Shown: in pieces, positions 18,575 through 26,828 of the stretch
How positions within the stretch are numbered: position 1 is the stretch's first letter
Layout of the letters: each line of letters opens with the position of its first letter
Origin: Hypsibius dujardini
Lineage: Eukaryota; Tardigrada; Eutardigrada; Parachela; Hypsibiidae
DNA: 26,828 nucleotides
Assembly (NCBI GenBank): GCA_001579985.1
Contig: LRSR01005019.1
Location: 17,501 to 44,328, forward strand
Direction: 5' to 3'
Position numbers and translations under genes: made by a program
The notes under the pieces: model-generated
Database searches by the model: none
The model's input: the letters and a program-made list of their open reading frames with translations, nothing else
Told to the model about the DNA's origin: nothing

Positions 18575-19441
18575 TCATCGAGCGGAACCGCTCCGTATTT
18601 GAGAAGATTTGCAGTCCTGTCCACGTCCCGGTCCGTCCGGATGCTTTGTCAAGCTTCCATGAATATTTGCGAGCGTAAACATCTCATGGACTGCTCCCAC
18701 GTATGTTTGAGTGGATAGCTGTACTTGAGGCTTTTTCGTTACCCGTTGGGCGTTGATTATTTCCAGTTTCGTAACGAATTTTTTGATTTTCGTTGCAAAT
18801 ATGGTTGCTAACCAGTTGCTGACAACTTCTGGTTGTTCCGTGAAAACAAATGCGTTTGTTTGGGGCACTCTGTGCACTTGATTGGAGAAACAGCTCAGCG
18901 ACTGATAAATTCTCTGATACTCATCGGGGTTTAGTTCTCAGAAAGAGTTGTAAGGAACAGAATCCGTGGTTCTCCAAAAGAATTTTGTAACCGTGATGGA
19001 CTGCACAGCGGCTTTGCACAGTGTGGCCGAGAAAAATATTGATGCTTTCTTCATCGCAAAAACGTCGTAAGTGACTTTTCGAGAGGACGGTTTATCTGCC
19101 ACTTTCTCGCACTGAGTGTAATTGCAGAGGCTCAAGGATTCGAGTAGTTTCCTGTTCTGACACTGACATCCCTGAGCTTTGATGGCGTGGATCTCCGGAA
19201 CCATGAAGATCGTCAAAATTGCCATTAACCATACTAGCAGCTTGCTGATCAAACTTGTGAATCCATACCGCTTCGGTTGATTCCTTTGTCTTCCGACTTC
19301 CGCACCACATATTCCTCTTCTACCTGTTTGCTTCCATTTGCTTTTCTTCGACTCCGAGACTTCCGCCTTTGACGTTATTTTTTTGCTGGTCTGGTGTTGT
19401 TTAATAGAGATGTTGTAAGAGGTGTTCAGCCCGTAGTTCAC
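18575..19441 (-). CDS. Unknown membrane or secreted protein frame with one internal TGA
   Basis: Not recognised. The frame is open from 19441 to 18575 except for a single TGA at 18938-18940. A basic stretch (KKSKWKQTGRRGICGAEVG) precedes a hydrophobic segment, LISKLLVWLMAILTIFMVPE, then GCQCQNRKLLESLSLCNYTQ, a Cys-rich part likely outside the cytoplasm. After the TGA the same frame continues with ELNPDEYQRIYQSLSCFSNQ and NWLATIFATKIKKFVTKLEI, then stops. The first in-frame ATG lies inside the hydrophobic segment (MAILTIFMVPEIHA, a possible short signal peptide); otherwise a 5' exon is needed. The TGA could be a decayed codon, a sequencing error, or a readthrough site. An unknown gene or an envelope-like remnant of a retroelement are both possible. 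Confidence 0.4.
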
Positions 19442-19630
19442 AGTTCAACAGCCACGCTAAACAACACCTCTTACCACATCTTTATTAAACAACACCGAAT
19501 CAGCAAAGAAACAACGTCGAAAAGCGGACGTCTCGGAGTCGGAGCAAGAACAATGAAACCGGAACATACGGATGAGGAGTGCGCGGTGCGGTAGTCAGGT
19601 AAGCAAAGGAATCAACCGAAGCGACAATGG
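19256..19630. repeat. Inverted duplication with arms of 100 to 170 bp
   Basis: The inner arms are strong: TGTTGTTTAATAGAGATG with AAGAGGTGTT at 19395-19428, against AACACCTCTTACCACATCTT near 19464-19485. Similarity extends outward through CGACTCCGAGAC (19349, with its counterpart CGTCTCGGAGTCG at 19528) to AAAGGAATCAACCGAAGCG (about 19272, and 19606). The left arm codes, on the minus strand, for the N-terminal part of the frame at 18575-19441; the right arm codes for its counterpart on the plus strand. The loop is about 30 bp. Confidence 0.75.
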
Positions 19631-19979
19631 TAGGCTTTTGTCCCCCTTTTTTCAGATTCACCAGTTTTTGCGCTTCGTTCACCAGTGCTTCGGAGTACCA
19701 TATTTTTTCCGCTATATTGTATTTGATGAAAGCCATGTCGAATAGGAACAAGCACGCCACTCCATGAACTGCTTAATAGGGACTCACTCTACTCACTGTA
19801 TGTTTTGTTGCGTTCATTGCAAAACAGGCAATTAGGACAGTCAAGCTCAATTTTCTGGTCCCCACTGCCTAATTTGGCCAGTGTCCGATAAGATGTGATT
19901 TTCTACAGGTTTTGCGATGATAATTGATGTGAATTTGCAGCATGTTGTCAATAGGAAATTGAAATTGTTTGTAGTTTTC
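19631..19979 (-). other. Coding-like frame without context
   Basis: On the minus strand the frame 19500-19760 reads MAFIKYNIAEKIWYSE and ALVNEAQKLVNLKKGGQK before running into the antisense of the inverted-repeat arm. It may be an exon of the neighbouring unknown gene, but no splice sites support it. 19761-19979 holds nothing recognisable. Confidence 0.25.
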
Positions 19980-20688
19980 TCAGCTTGGTGCTTGCCATAG
20001 GATTTTAAGTTTGACACACCCTACATAAGCTGATGAATTTCCGCAATAACTTGCCTTGTTTTTGAAACGAAATTGTGTTCCCAAAACGTCCAGATATTTT
20101 TTGTGTCCCAAATGAACCATGCATGCTTTGCGGTCATGGATGTTGGCGCAAACTTCCAGCCATTGAGATTGTGGTAGGACCAGCAATTGTCGGTTCCATC
20201 CTTCCTCTTTCACCCGATATTACAATACCTAGTCGTCTACGCGAACCCCGTGCTCAAACGCTTGAGTCGGTCGGAGGGGTTCCGTGTATTTCCTTCCAAA
20301 AACCTAATCAGGTCGTCACAAATTTTGTCGCTCTGCTGTTCCACTCGCATATCACTTTCCCCGAGGGTCATAACTTGTGCATTCATGACGTTTTCCGCGT
20401 CTGACGAGTTTTCCCGACGGCCTACCGCCTGAGCGTGTCGGCATCCCATCGAGGACTCCGTTTTTGTAAACGATTTTAAAACGGAACTGACTCAGCAGAA
20501 TTGCCTACCGTGTCAGCTTCTCGTTTGGTGTCTTCAGCAAGAAGAGCCAGGTCAATTACTTCCGGTTCGTCACTATAGTCACTTTCCGTAAACTTAGTAG
20601 GAACGCCACCTTGCAGAGATGCACACGATACAAAGCGCCTCCTTTTCCACCGTGGGTAGGTTCTTTTCTGGTTTGACTCACGCTCGAC
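19980..20688 (-). CDS. Multi-exon gene of unknown family, partial
   Basis: Not recognised. Exon 20509-20688 follows a TTCGCAG acceptor and reads VERESNQKRTYPRWKRRR, then GGVPTKFTESDYSDEPEVI and LALLAEDTKREADT, 60 codons in phase 0 to a GTAGGC donor. An 80-nt intron ends GCTCAG at 20429, and the next exon stays in frame: VGRRENSSDAENVMNAQV, CDDLIRFLEGNTRNPSDRL, with the frame closing at 20237. A third block (19980 to about 20207) reads WNRQLLVLPQSQWLEVC, RKACMVHLGHKKYLDVLG, CGNSSAYVGCVKLKILW and stops. It has four cysteines spaced as in an extracellular domain. The join between blocks two and three is unresolved: a GTAGAC donor at 20240 gives a phase mismatch with the acceptors I see. It may form one gene with the frame at 18575-19441. 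Confidence 0.4.
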
Positions 20689-21775
20689 CTGCGAATGCTA
20701 CCGGCCGAAGGTACTTTCCGTGTTTCTATGCGAGAAATGCTCCAAATTTTACGCTTCTAGCATCACAGGGTACGAGGGTTTTCAATTCGTCTTGAAAGCA
20801 GACCAAGCACGGAAAGGTAGTGTATGGAAATTGTAAATTGTATGGAACCAATAAAAATCTTTTTCGTTCAAAAAATTCTTCGTATTACAAAATGAGCCGT
20901 TTGAGTGCGAATAGCTGCTCTGGTTCCAGATGTGTTCCGTACTTAAGTTTGTAAAGTTTCAGAAGCAGGTTTTTGCTTTGCAGTTCGGAGCTCATTGAAA
21001 TGGTATTGCCAATCTTGGGCACAAAAATATTTTGCCCACTTTTGTTGTCCGCTTTCGTCCCACTTTCGGTGATACCTGGCATGTTTTATTGCTTGGCAAA
21101 GCGCCACCGCATCAAAGAAGCATTCCTATACCGGACACATAAATAGCTTTTTTTCCCTGTGACAGGTCTTGCAATGTGCTAACCTCTTTACAGCAAAACC
21201 TCTTTAGAAAACATGGTTAAAAAAAACAATTTTTCCAGTCGTGATAGGTTTATAATGTCCTCCATTTTTACCGTTTTGCGTGCTTCCTCCAATCTGAAAT
21301 GAAAATTTTCTGAAAACTCTCGGCCGTCTTAAAATCATGTTTAACTTTCCTCGCATGCATCGGAAAACTTGTACTAAAAGATTTGCTTGTCGGCCGAATG
21401 TATTCATTTTCAATTGTAGTACTCTTCTGGAATCGCTGGACTTTTTTTCGCGAAAGTCAGTTCTGCCCTTCACCGTGTGGTTGACTCCCAATCCTATTTT
21501 TCGTGCAATTTATGAGGGGCTCACACACCGGTTCGGTAATCCCTTGTATCGGTCTTTTTGTCGTATTGTCCCACATCAGATCAATCTAATTGTAGGTGAT
21601 GTGCTCCATTCTGCGTTGACAGAGTCGACCTTCCAACATCATGTAGGAATCTGCGTAGCTCAAGTAAATGTCATGCTCTTTTTGCTATGTGTCGGTTATT
21701 TCCACTTCCGAGGTTCAAATTTTTCCGAAAACTGTCACGTCGATGGTCGATTTTCATACCACCCTAAAAATTAGT
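20689..21775. other. No confident gene; decayed coding-like sequence
   Basis: A minus-strand ATG-to-stop frame at 20885-21082 (MPGITESGTKADNKSGQNIF, ending PEQLFALKRLIL) has protein-like codon use but no family. The 21204-21774 part is probably 3' remains of the reverse transcriptase element, broken by stops in all minus frames; the long plus-strand frame 21337-21774 would be its antisense. Confidence 0.3.
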
Positions 21776-21924
21776 GCTCCGCGCAACTCGAATTGCCAAT
21801 GATGCTTGCCAGTTATTGAGTGCATGGATCTAGAGAGATTCGAGGTCACCAAACAGAAAAGCAGCGGGCCGAACGGGTCGCCCTGCTGTATATCACACTT
21901 CCAGGAAATTGGTCCGTTGATCTG
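21776..21924 (-). mobile_element. Non-LTR retrotransposon reverse transcriptase fragment
   Basis: The minus strand reads QINGPISWKCDIQQGDPFGP and LLFCLVTSNLSRSM. The QQGDPxGPLLFCL motif is a hallmark of reverse transcriptases of LINE elements, where it lies just before the catalytic Y-x-D-D block. Downstream, WYENRPS seems to occupy the position of WYLDDG, with both aspartates lost and stops nearby. The 5' side ends in a (TCGG)n tract. It is a dead 5'-truncated copy. Confidence 0.7.
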
Positions 21925-22262
21925 ACTGTCGGCCGGTGAGTCTGTCGGTCGATCTGTCAGTCGGTCGGTCGGTCCTTCGATCGGCCAGTCAGAAGGTCGG
22001 TCGGTTGATCTGTCGGTCGGTCGGTTTGCCGGTCGGTCGGTTTATCGGTCGGTCGGTCGGTCTCTCGGTCTCTCGGTCTGACGGTCGGTCGGTCGGTCGG
22101 ATTGTCTATTGGTCGTTCGGTCGGTCGTTCGGTCTGTCGGTCGATCGGTCTAACGGTCGGTCGGTCGGTCGGATTGTTTATTGGTCGTTCGGTCGGTCGT
22201 TCGGTCTGTCGGTTGATTGGTCGGTCGGTCGGTCGGTCAGCCGATCAGTCGGTCAGTCTGTT
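21925..22262. repeat. (TCGG)n degenerate microsatellite with a 72-bp higher-order unit
   Basis: TCGG units with CCGG, TCGT and TCTG variants. A block containing CGGATTGTCTATTGGTCGTT recurs as CGGATTGTTTATTGGTCGTT 72 bp later (anchor at 22101 and 22173). The 117-residue frame through it is a product of the repeat. Confidence 0.9.
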
Positions 22263-25200
22263 TGTCTGTGCGTGAACAAGATTATTTAAATACGCAATAT
22301 AACACATTGTAACGAGTATTGTAAATTTTATCGGGCCTATCAGTGGACTGATTTATGTGACCAAACTCGCTGTACGGATGTTTGGTTCACTGATTTTGCA
22401 GCTACAGCTTGTTAAAAAATATGCCCTTCACAGTGAACGGACGGTCAGGGAAAGACAGTCAGTAAACAGTCCATCGGTTGACTGACGGTCTGTGGAATGA
22501 CGGTCAGTCGATCCACGGAGAGGGGACGGGCAGTCCGTTATGGGGGCTCTTTCTGCAAAAAAAGGTGTCGTTGCAAATTCATTGCACCGAACATCCGAAC
22601 AGCGAGTAACTGGATATCCGTCGGTATTAATGTTATGATATCCATCTGAACATTCGGTTCCCACCACATTTTCGCTATTATTTTTGCATTGTGCCTTAAT
22701 GCCATTTATTTGGTGACGACATCATTGTTCCGCATTATTACTTAAGAAATTACCATGTTATATCCTTTCTTTCTATTAATTACTCTCATTTACTACCCAT
22801 TATTCCGTGTTGTCATAATGAACACAGCTGTCCTGCACACTAGTTATTCGATTATGCCGGTTACTCCACAGACTATCCTCTCTGATGTAGTTTTATCGTT
22901 TTCTAGTGTGTTTCTTGAGCTCGCTAGTATTTCAGAGATAATTTAACGCAAAGAATATACTGCTAAGCTCAAGCAGCAAGTTATGGTACTCGTACTACCA
23001 GCTCCCCAAAACCCAGGGTCCTGAATACCCATTCTAAATATACCCAAAATTCAAATGAGGAACCGAATGCCGCAATATGATTGATAAAAAATCAGCTCAT
23101 TCTCCTTCCTCCTATGACAGAGAACAATCACCCGGAACAACCAGGAAATGTCGAATTACAATCGAAGGTTAGTTGTGGAAGCTGTGAGGCTCTTAACTCA
23201 ATTGGTTCAGTCACGAGCAGACACAAAAATTGAAAAATCTAATTAATTCAAACTCTCACAAGGTTAAGACTGACAATCTGACGCACTCTTCAGCCAAGTG
23301 CTATGGCAAATCGATTCTTGCTCCAGTTAGAATGTTTCCTTTTTTTCGTTCTTGTGTTATTCTTGTCTCTAATTGGTCCTTTTTATGTGATTTCTGAATA
23401 AGTATTCAAAGTTTCATAGTTTAGGTTTCTGACACGTGTCCTTTTTATTTAGCTTCTTCTAATCACACCGCACTGACCCTCTCACCTTGCAAGCAAGAAA
23501 TTGGGTCAGCATTCATTCGATAGAGAATATTGTATTCCTTTATTTTCTAACAACGATTTGGAGCGAAAAAAGCTTTGTTCACGTTTTTCTCGTGGACCAC
23601 CAAAACTGAAAAATGTTCATAGATTTTGACTAACTATCGAAAATTAGGTGCAGCAAGACTGCTCCTCTTATTTATGGAAAATTGATATGAATCTTCTGTG
23701 CGATCAATTTCCTATATAATTCTTTGGCGAAATTTGTGTCTGAAAACAAAATTTGGCCATTTCTCTGGACGCCAGTTATTGTAGTCTAGTCGCAGATGGT
23801 CATGCTTTAACTGCTTCCGACTGAATTTTCCCTAAACTGCAAAGAGTTTTAGGTTTCTGGGTTGAAATTGGTCGCTCTTTTCAATGGTAATTTAAGACCA
23901 TTGTCTCTCCATGAACTTTGAGCAAAACGTTGTATTTTCGGGGGGGGGGAAATTCCCCTCATTTTTCATACTCACACAAATTACCTTTTTTCTACGTTTG
24001 AGCAAACATTGGGAAAGATAGAGTCAGGTAGTCACGTTGTACAAGGTCTCTTCTCCAGCGTCGCCAGTGTTTCCTCAATCGCCAATATGACAGCCGCTAC
24101 ACACGAAGAGTTTATTGGCGGTCGCCAATTTTTGCGGTCGCCAGTGCTGACGATGAAATTTCTAAACTTCCTCCCTCTAAATCATATGATTTCAAACGAG
24201 AACGAAATCTTGGAGGCAAGCAGACTACGAATATGGAGTCGTCTGAAAATGTAAAACAAACTTTGAAGCTCCTAACGCAGCTCCGATCAAAAGATAGTTT
24301 TTGGTAGGCGTGAAAGCGACTTTCGGTAAAAATGATGTCTTACCAGTACAAATTTCAGACCGTCGCAAAAAAACCCTCTGAAAACTATGTAGGCTGTACA
24401 AATACCCCTGTTTTCGGGGACAAAATAGTGTTTCACGTTGTAAGAAACATGGAAGCTGGTTCAAAGCAAAAAAAAACTCCCGCTTTGTAAAAATTGTCCT
24501 CGCAAATATTTTGACCCTCCCTAATTCAAAAATTTAATTTGAAACGAACAAAAGTATTCTATAAATCACTGTTGAGTGCCGCTAATGGGAATTGTCTTGA
24601 TATTATTAAAACCTTCCCAATGAATGGAAATCCTTTGCCGCTAGCCGTATTCCTGAAAAATTTTCGGATTATTGCAGTTTTATTGTATTCATAAAAATAT
24701 TTCTTGTGATCTGAAGTTTCGAATGGTAAAACCTTTCTAGGTCGTGGACTAATATTTAGTTTGAAGAAATCGCCAGAGGCGCATTTACTATACTAGATAT
24801 CACTTCGTAAAGTCTTGATGTCCCAAAAATATTTCAATGCGGCCTGTACTCCCAGTAACAATTTTGTGTTTTTCTTTTTCGGGATTATATTGGTGCTCAA
24901 CAAAATATGCATGGCTCTCATCTAGTCCCTTCGTCATCCAATGTTAATTGCATAGAGCGTTCCAAATTTAAACTAGAATAGGGATGCAATTACCCGGAAT
25001 ATAACAATCCATTCTTTCAGACTCACCTCACTTGTTTCCCGCAAACATCTTCGCGAATAACTTTCAAATCCGGCTCAACGACGAACCATTTGTCGGGGCA
25101 CTTCTTTTTCAACGGTTAATAATTTCTGAAATTTTTCATACCTAATTCTCTCGCGAAGATCCTATTGTCTTTGCAAGGCATGTTCTTATAAAGATAAATA

Positions 25201-25302
25201 TTCACGAAGACAGCACATCCGTGTGTGAGTGCCATATCATCATACAAAGCCTCTTATTTGTCAACAAAGATCAAGTGAGGTGTCTTGAAACGCGCCCTTG
25301 AT
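22263..25302. other. 3-kb gene-poor stretch
   Basis: No gene recognised on either strand. 22435-22530 has GACGGTCAGT-like words related to the neighbouring (TCGG)n tract. A G10 run lies at 23940-23949. A possible third trace of the dispersed repeat (GGGAATTGTCTTGATATTAT) lies near 24588. 25100-25302 is probably 3' UTR of the methyltransferase gene. Confidence 0.4.
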
Positions 25303-26289
25303 TCAAAGTTTAATATACTTCTGGTTGAGAAAAGAAAGTTCGTAAAAAAAGTTTTTTCGTGTGCCGTTAAGAGGCGCTCTGTAGTTAAGACTTCGAAGCG
25401 TGAGATGTGCACTATAAACCTTTGAATTGAACAGAACAAATCCCCATTTTTCGAGCTGATGCAGTAGCATAGCTTTCTTCCGCAACTCTCCAGCCCAGTC
25501 CGGGCCTTCGCCAAATTCATGAATTTCCATTATAATCTGATCGATTGAATCTAGCGGAATATCAACTCCCACTGAGCTTAGAAATGTCCATTCGGCCCCT
25601 TCAACGTCCATTTTCAAGACATTTAACAGGCGTCCTGTATGCCCCAGTTTTTGCTGGATATCGGGAAACGAGTAGAGTTTCCAGTCAGATGGTACACCAC
25701 CAGAGCTGGTTGCAAGTCCCCATTTATGGAACCAATGCCGATCGCCTCTCTTCTCGGTTTCGTTTTTATCGATGGACGGATCAAAAGCATGCACCTCGCA
25801 CCCGTGCTTGTGCAACGCTTCGTCAAAAGACCAGTCATCCCGGATGCCCATAGAATATACCAGGCATTCATGAGTTTTTGGAGCGTCCAGGAGATTGTCC
25901 AGGCAAACGTAGTATGTTCCATCCAGGAGTGAGTTAAGCCAGTTTCCGCTGATGCTTTGCTTCAACTTACAAATCTCCTCATCGGGATGGTTGACGAAAG
26001 AGGATAGACGAGTGAGTTCCATGTCGGCCGAGCCATCACCAGCAGGAGGAATGTATTGGAGAGGTTTGAATTGTTGCCAGCGCGACCACAACACCCAAAG
26101 TTGACACCCCTCTTGAAATCTCCAGACAGCGTCGGAACAATTATTTTGAGAAGCCAATATTGGTATCCAATTGTAGTTGAAGTATGCAGAATGAAGGAAG
26201 TCGTACAGCGGCGTGGCGTTGTCTTCAGCGGTTTTAACATCAAACATGCGTGAGTGAGCTGTAACGGAATAATCGGCAGTAATATTCAT
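25303..26289 (-). CDS. METTL24-like SAM-dependent methyltransferase, intact
   Basis: METTL24-type proteins are predicted methyltransferases with an FkbM-like SAM fold; their substrate is unknown to me. The frame from ATG 26289 gives 328 residues without introns. Key parts: LLDGTYYVCLDNL (121-133), the SAM motif VYSMGIRDDWSFDEAL (144-159), CEVHAFDPS (164-172) with the acidic residue that contacts SAM, the MDVEGAEW loop (227-234), IIMEIHEFG (252-260) and the closing FFYELSFLNQKY (314-325). The frame stays open a further 18 codons upstream of this ATG (AFVHTSCHIFVI), so an upstream exon adding a membrane anchor, as METTL24 has, is possible. A truncated relative lies at 10247-10722. Lack of introns in so long a frame, beside intron-rich neighbours, suggests either a retrocopy origin or a family with a large terminal exon. 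Confidence 0.8.
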   Translation of the reverse strand: MNITADYSVTAHSRMFDVKTAEDNATPLYDFLHSAYFNYNWIPILASQNNCSDAVWRFQEGCQLWVLWSRWQQFKPLQYIPPAGDGSADMELTRLSSFVNHPDEEICKLKQSISGNWLNSLLDGTYYVCLDNLLDAPKTHECLVYSMGIRDDWSFDEALHKHGCEVHAFDPSIDKNETEKRGDRHWFHKWGLATSSGGVPSDWKLYSFPDIQQKLGHTGRLLNVLKMDVEGAEWTFLSSVGVDIPLDSIDQIIMEIHEFGEGPDWAGELRKKAMLLHQLEKWGFVLFNSKVYSAHLTLRSLNYRAPLNGTRKNFFYELSFLNQKYIKL

Positions 26290-26737
26290 AATCACAAATA
26301 TATGACAGGATGTATGGACGAAGGCATTGGGAGCTTTCTTTCAAAAGACAACGGATCACACCCTTGCAACAAGAAGAATTGAACTTCTGGTGGATTGGTT
26401 TTTTCGAACAAGAGTATCAGAAAAAGCTTTTCAAATCCTACCACACAGGAGAGGGCATTTTAAAATGATTAATTGCGGAGAGCTATGTTTAAACCGGTTG
26501 CAAATGCGAGAATAACCCTCTATATGGATGCTCTGATACTCACCTACAAATGGGCTCAACAGTTGGGATGGGAGTTTCAAAAAATTTCGTTCCCGCATAA
26601 GAATTTTTTTTCTGGCAAAATTTCAAAGTCCAGAAAACACTGGAAGATTCCACTTGCCCTGATTTTGTCAGCAAAAACGTTTTATGGAAGATTTAATACC
26701 ATAATTTTAGATCCTTCCCATTTCAAAGTCAACTTGA
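26290..26737. other. 5' flank of the methyltransferase gene
   Basis: No promoter element or further exon could be identified. The plus-strand frame 26473-26823 overlaps the dispersed repeat and is not supported. Confidence 0.35.
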
Positions 26738-26828
26738 AATCGATTTGCCTCAGCGGAATTGTTTTTATATCAGATGGCAGAGCTACGGGTAAATTTCAAT
26801 CGGGATCGGAAACTTCCGCTTGATATTA
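26738..26828 (+). repeat. Dispersed 91-bp repeat, copy 2, cut by the window edge
   Basis: Ungapped match to 12947-13037. Similarity runs up to the last base, so the repeat continues beyond the window. Confidence 0.85.

Noticed and set aside
21337-21774. 145-residue plus-strand frame
   Set aside because: It has no recognisable domain and lies antisense to the decayed reverse transcriptase remains.
21936-22289. 117-residue frame with SVGRSVGR repeats
   Set aside because: Translation of the (TCGG)n tract.
25545-25932. Plus-strand frames over the METTL24-like gene
   Set aside because: Antisense shadows of the conserved minus-strand coding frame.
1-26828. tRNA, rRNA or CRISPR features
   Set aside because: Reading by eye found no tRNA B-box with a matching cloverleaf, no rRNA core sequence, and no regularly spaced repeat-spacer array; the tandem repeats present have no unique spacers.

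Overview
The window is nuclear DNA from an animal. Two intron-rich genes on the minus strand can be rebuilt exon by exon, most introns are 65-100 nt with clean GT..AG ends, and long stretches are simple repeats and decayed mobile DNA. The METTL24-like copies and the compact introns suggest an invertebrate, perhaps an arthropod such as a crustacean, but the sequence does not settle this.

Layout. 1-2771: the first ten coding exons of a DGAT1 (diacylglycerol O-acyltransferase 1) gene, minus strand, running off the left edge; four of its introns are filled with (CTGT/ACAG)n tracts whose orientation alternates. 2772-6183: upstream DNA with a 121-bp palindrome, a region bounded by perfect 31-bp inverted repeats, two weakly supported first exons and a 126-bp element with 17-bp inverted ends. 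6184-7873: a complete four-exon RNPS1-like RNA-binding gene, minus strand. 7874-14500: mostly non-genic, with decayed coding pieces, two copies of a TA-flanked MITE, a 357-bp element with 56-bp terminal inverted repeats next to a broken METTL24-like copy, and a two-exon minus-strand reading frame of unknown product.

14500-17830 is a large imperfect inverted repeat (foldback-like). Its right arm is split by a 1,033-bp hAT-type non-autonomous element that keeps its 8-bp target duplication. 18575-20688 holds minus-strand coding blocks of unknown family, including a frame with one internal TGA and an inverted duplication of part of that frame. 21776-21924 is a fragment of a non-LTR reverse transcriptase next to a (TCGG)n tract. 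22263-25302 shows no gene. 25303-26289 is an intact METTL24-like methyltransferase, and the last 91 bp repeat a segment near 12.95 kb.

Only DGAT1 (triacylglycerol synthesis), the RNPS1-like gene (exon-junction complex/splicing) and the METTL24-like methyltransferase are confidently named. They share no evident pathway. The most interesting structures are the complementary intronic repeats in DGAT1, the nested hAT in the foldback element, and the unrecognised coding cluster at 18.6-20.7 kb.
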